The notes beneath the pieces were generated by a model. That model did no database searches, had not been told where the DNA came from, and worked only from the letters and a program-made list of their open reading frames with translations. From Pseudoscleropodium purum (Eukaryota; Streptophyta; Bryopsida; Hypnales; Brachytheciaceae): DNA of 64,000 bases. Both the position numbers and the translations under genes were made by a program. Shown one piece after another: positions 63,281-64,000 of this stretch (the first letter of the stretch is position 1; each line of letters starts with the position of its first letter). Where the stretch lies: NCBI GenBank assembly GCA_963969395.1, contig OZ017798.1, forward strand, positions 14,066,173-14,130,172. Direction: 5' to 3'.

Positions 63281-64000
63281 CCCAGTACAACCTCGCAACT
63301 TAACTCACTTCAAAACCCAAATGCGCCAAGATATAAGTTAGACGATCGAGCTTCTGGAGGGCTCTCTTCACCTTTAAAACGGAAGAGCTTTTCTAAATCT
63401 ATTGAGATTTGGTAAAGATCATGGCCCTGTAATGCGCAAAACTTGTAAGCTTAGTATCTGGAGTCTGGATGGCTAGGAGCAATCGATCAACATGCATCAA
63501 CACTTCTACAGCCATTGCTGTAACAGGAGCCGCAGAAAATCGAGTACTTCAAAAATCAAATAAAACCCGGCCTCCCAAATGCGCTTGGAGTGGGTCCCCA
63601 TTTTGAGCTTCAGAACAAAAATGCAAACAGCGCACAGTAGAGCATCACATGGGACTGCGAGTCCAATCACCTTCTGTAATGAAAGCCACCTCGAATATAT
63701 CGTTCTTTTTTTAGAATAGGGTGCCTGTTTGCGCCGTACAGAGCGTCGTGACTCAGGAGAGAGAAATTGCGTGAACTTTGGGATGCCAACAAAGATCCAG
63801 CAAATGCCACTTTTAATCAATATCGCGTGCATTTCACAAAGAATTTTTTAAACGTGTTCATATTCCTTCCATTTCGTAGATTCTTCCATACGAAACTGAC
63901 AAAAGAACTGGTACGGCGGGTCAAGAAAGAGTGTATGCGCGTAGACTTGACAAGAGACCATAAAAAGTGCCGTGCATGGCATATGTCAAGGTGCTGGTTA
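63281..64000. other. 5' flank of the CBM25 gene
   Basis: No separate gene recognised. The minus-strand frame at 63832-63506 (108 codons) lacks any domain. The interval presumably includes leader and promoter of the minus-strand gene; I could not identify a convincing TATA box. Confidence 0.4.

Noticed and set aside
63506..63832. 108-codon minus-strand frame upstream of the CBM25 gene
   Set aside because: No domain, no conserved pattern, lies in the expected promoter region.

Overview
The window looks like nuclear DNA of a land plant. Its genes are split by many GT-AG introns, two products are plastid-type proteins, one enzyme is a plant-type fumarylacetoacetase, a degenerate TTTAGGG (plant telomere type) patch is present, and the spacers are very AT-rich with decayed transposons. 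A non-seed plant such as a bryophyte is my guess from the style of the repeats (a DUF7869-type element) and gene spacing, but I cannot prove it from the sequence. No rRNA, tRNA or CRISPR array was recognised.

Layout. Positions 1-628 hold the last exons of a MATE-type transporter (EDS5/DTX-like) entering from the left edge. From about 0.7 to 29 kb the window is a repeat-rich desert. It contains a pair of inverted dispersed repeats (3.2-4.9 and 16.1-16.8 kb), a 55-bp tandem repeat, a decayed hAT-type transposase on the minus strand (8.6-11.6 kb), an (AT)30 microsatellite, an F-box relic, a telomere-like patch, a palindromic tandem array (22.0-23.2 kb) and a decayed DUF7869 element (23.3-26.2 kb). 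It also contains two copies of a very GC-rich non-autonomous hAT element with 8-bp target duplications (4226-4588 and 22899-23178).

From 29.3 kb to the right edge the window carries four genes that I could model exon by exon with all reading phases consistent: a Golgi O-fucosyltransferase-family enzyme (+, 31329-35388, 5 exons, 534 aa); fumarylacetoacetase, the last step of tyrosine breakdown (-, 37783-43100, 14 exons, 420 aa); a TVP15/COPI-associated Golgi membrane protein (-, 46973-49609, 7 exons, 237 aa); and a predicted plastid coiled-coil protein ending in a starch-binding CBM25-like domain (-, 54186-63280, 14 exons, 806 aa). The fucosyltransferase is preceded by an unusually GC-rich 1.9-kb island with a TATA box.

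The genes do not form an operon or an obvious pathway; two of them (O-fucosyltransferase, TVP15-like) act in the Golgi and one, probably two (the CBM25 protein and the MATE transporter), in the plastid. The most interesting item is the coiled-coil/CBM25 protein: its architecture suggests a scaffold on starch, and I do not recognise it as a named family. The best resolved mobile-DNA result is the hAT element inserted inside a palindromic tandem repeat with a perfect target duplication, so that the empty site can be read directly.
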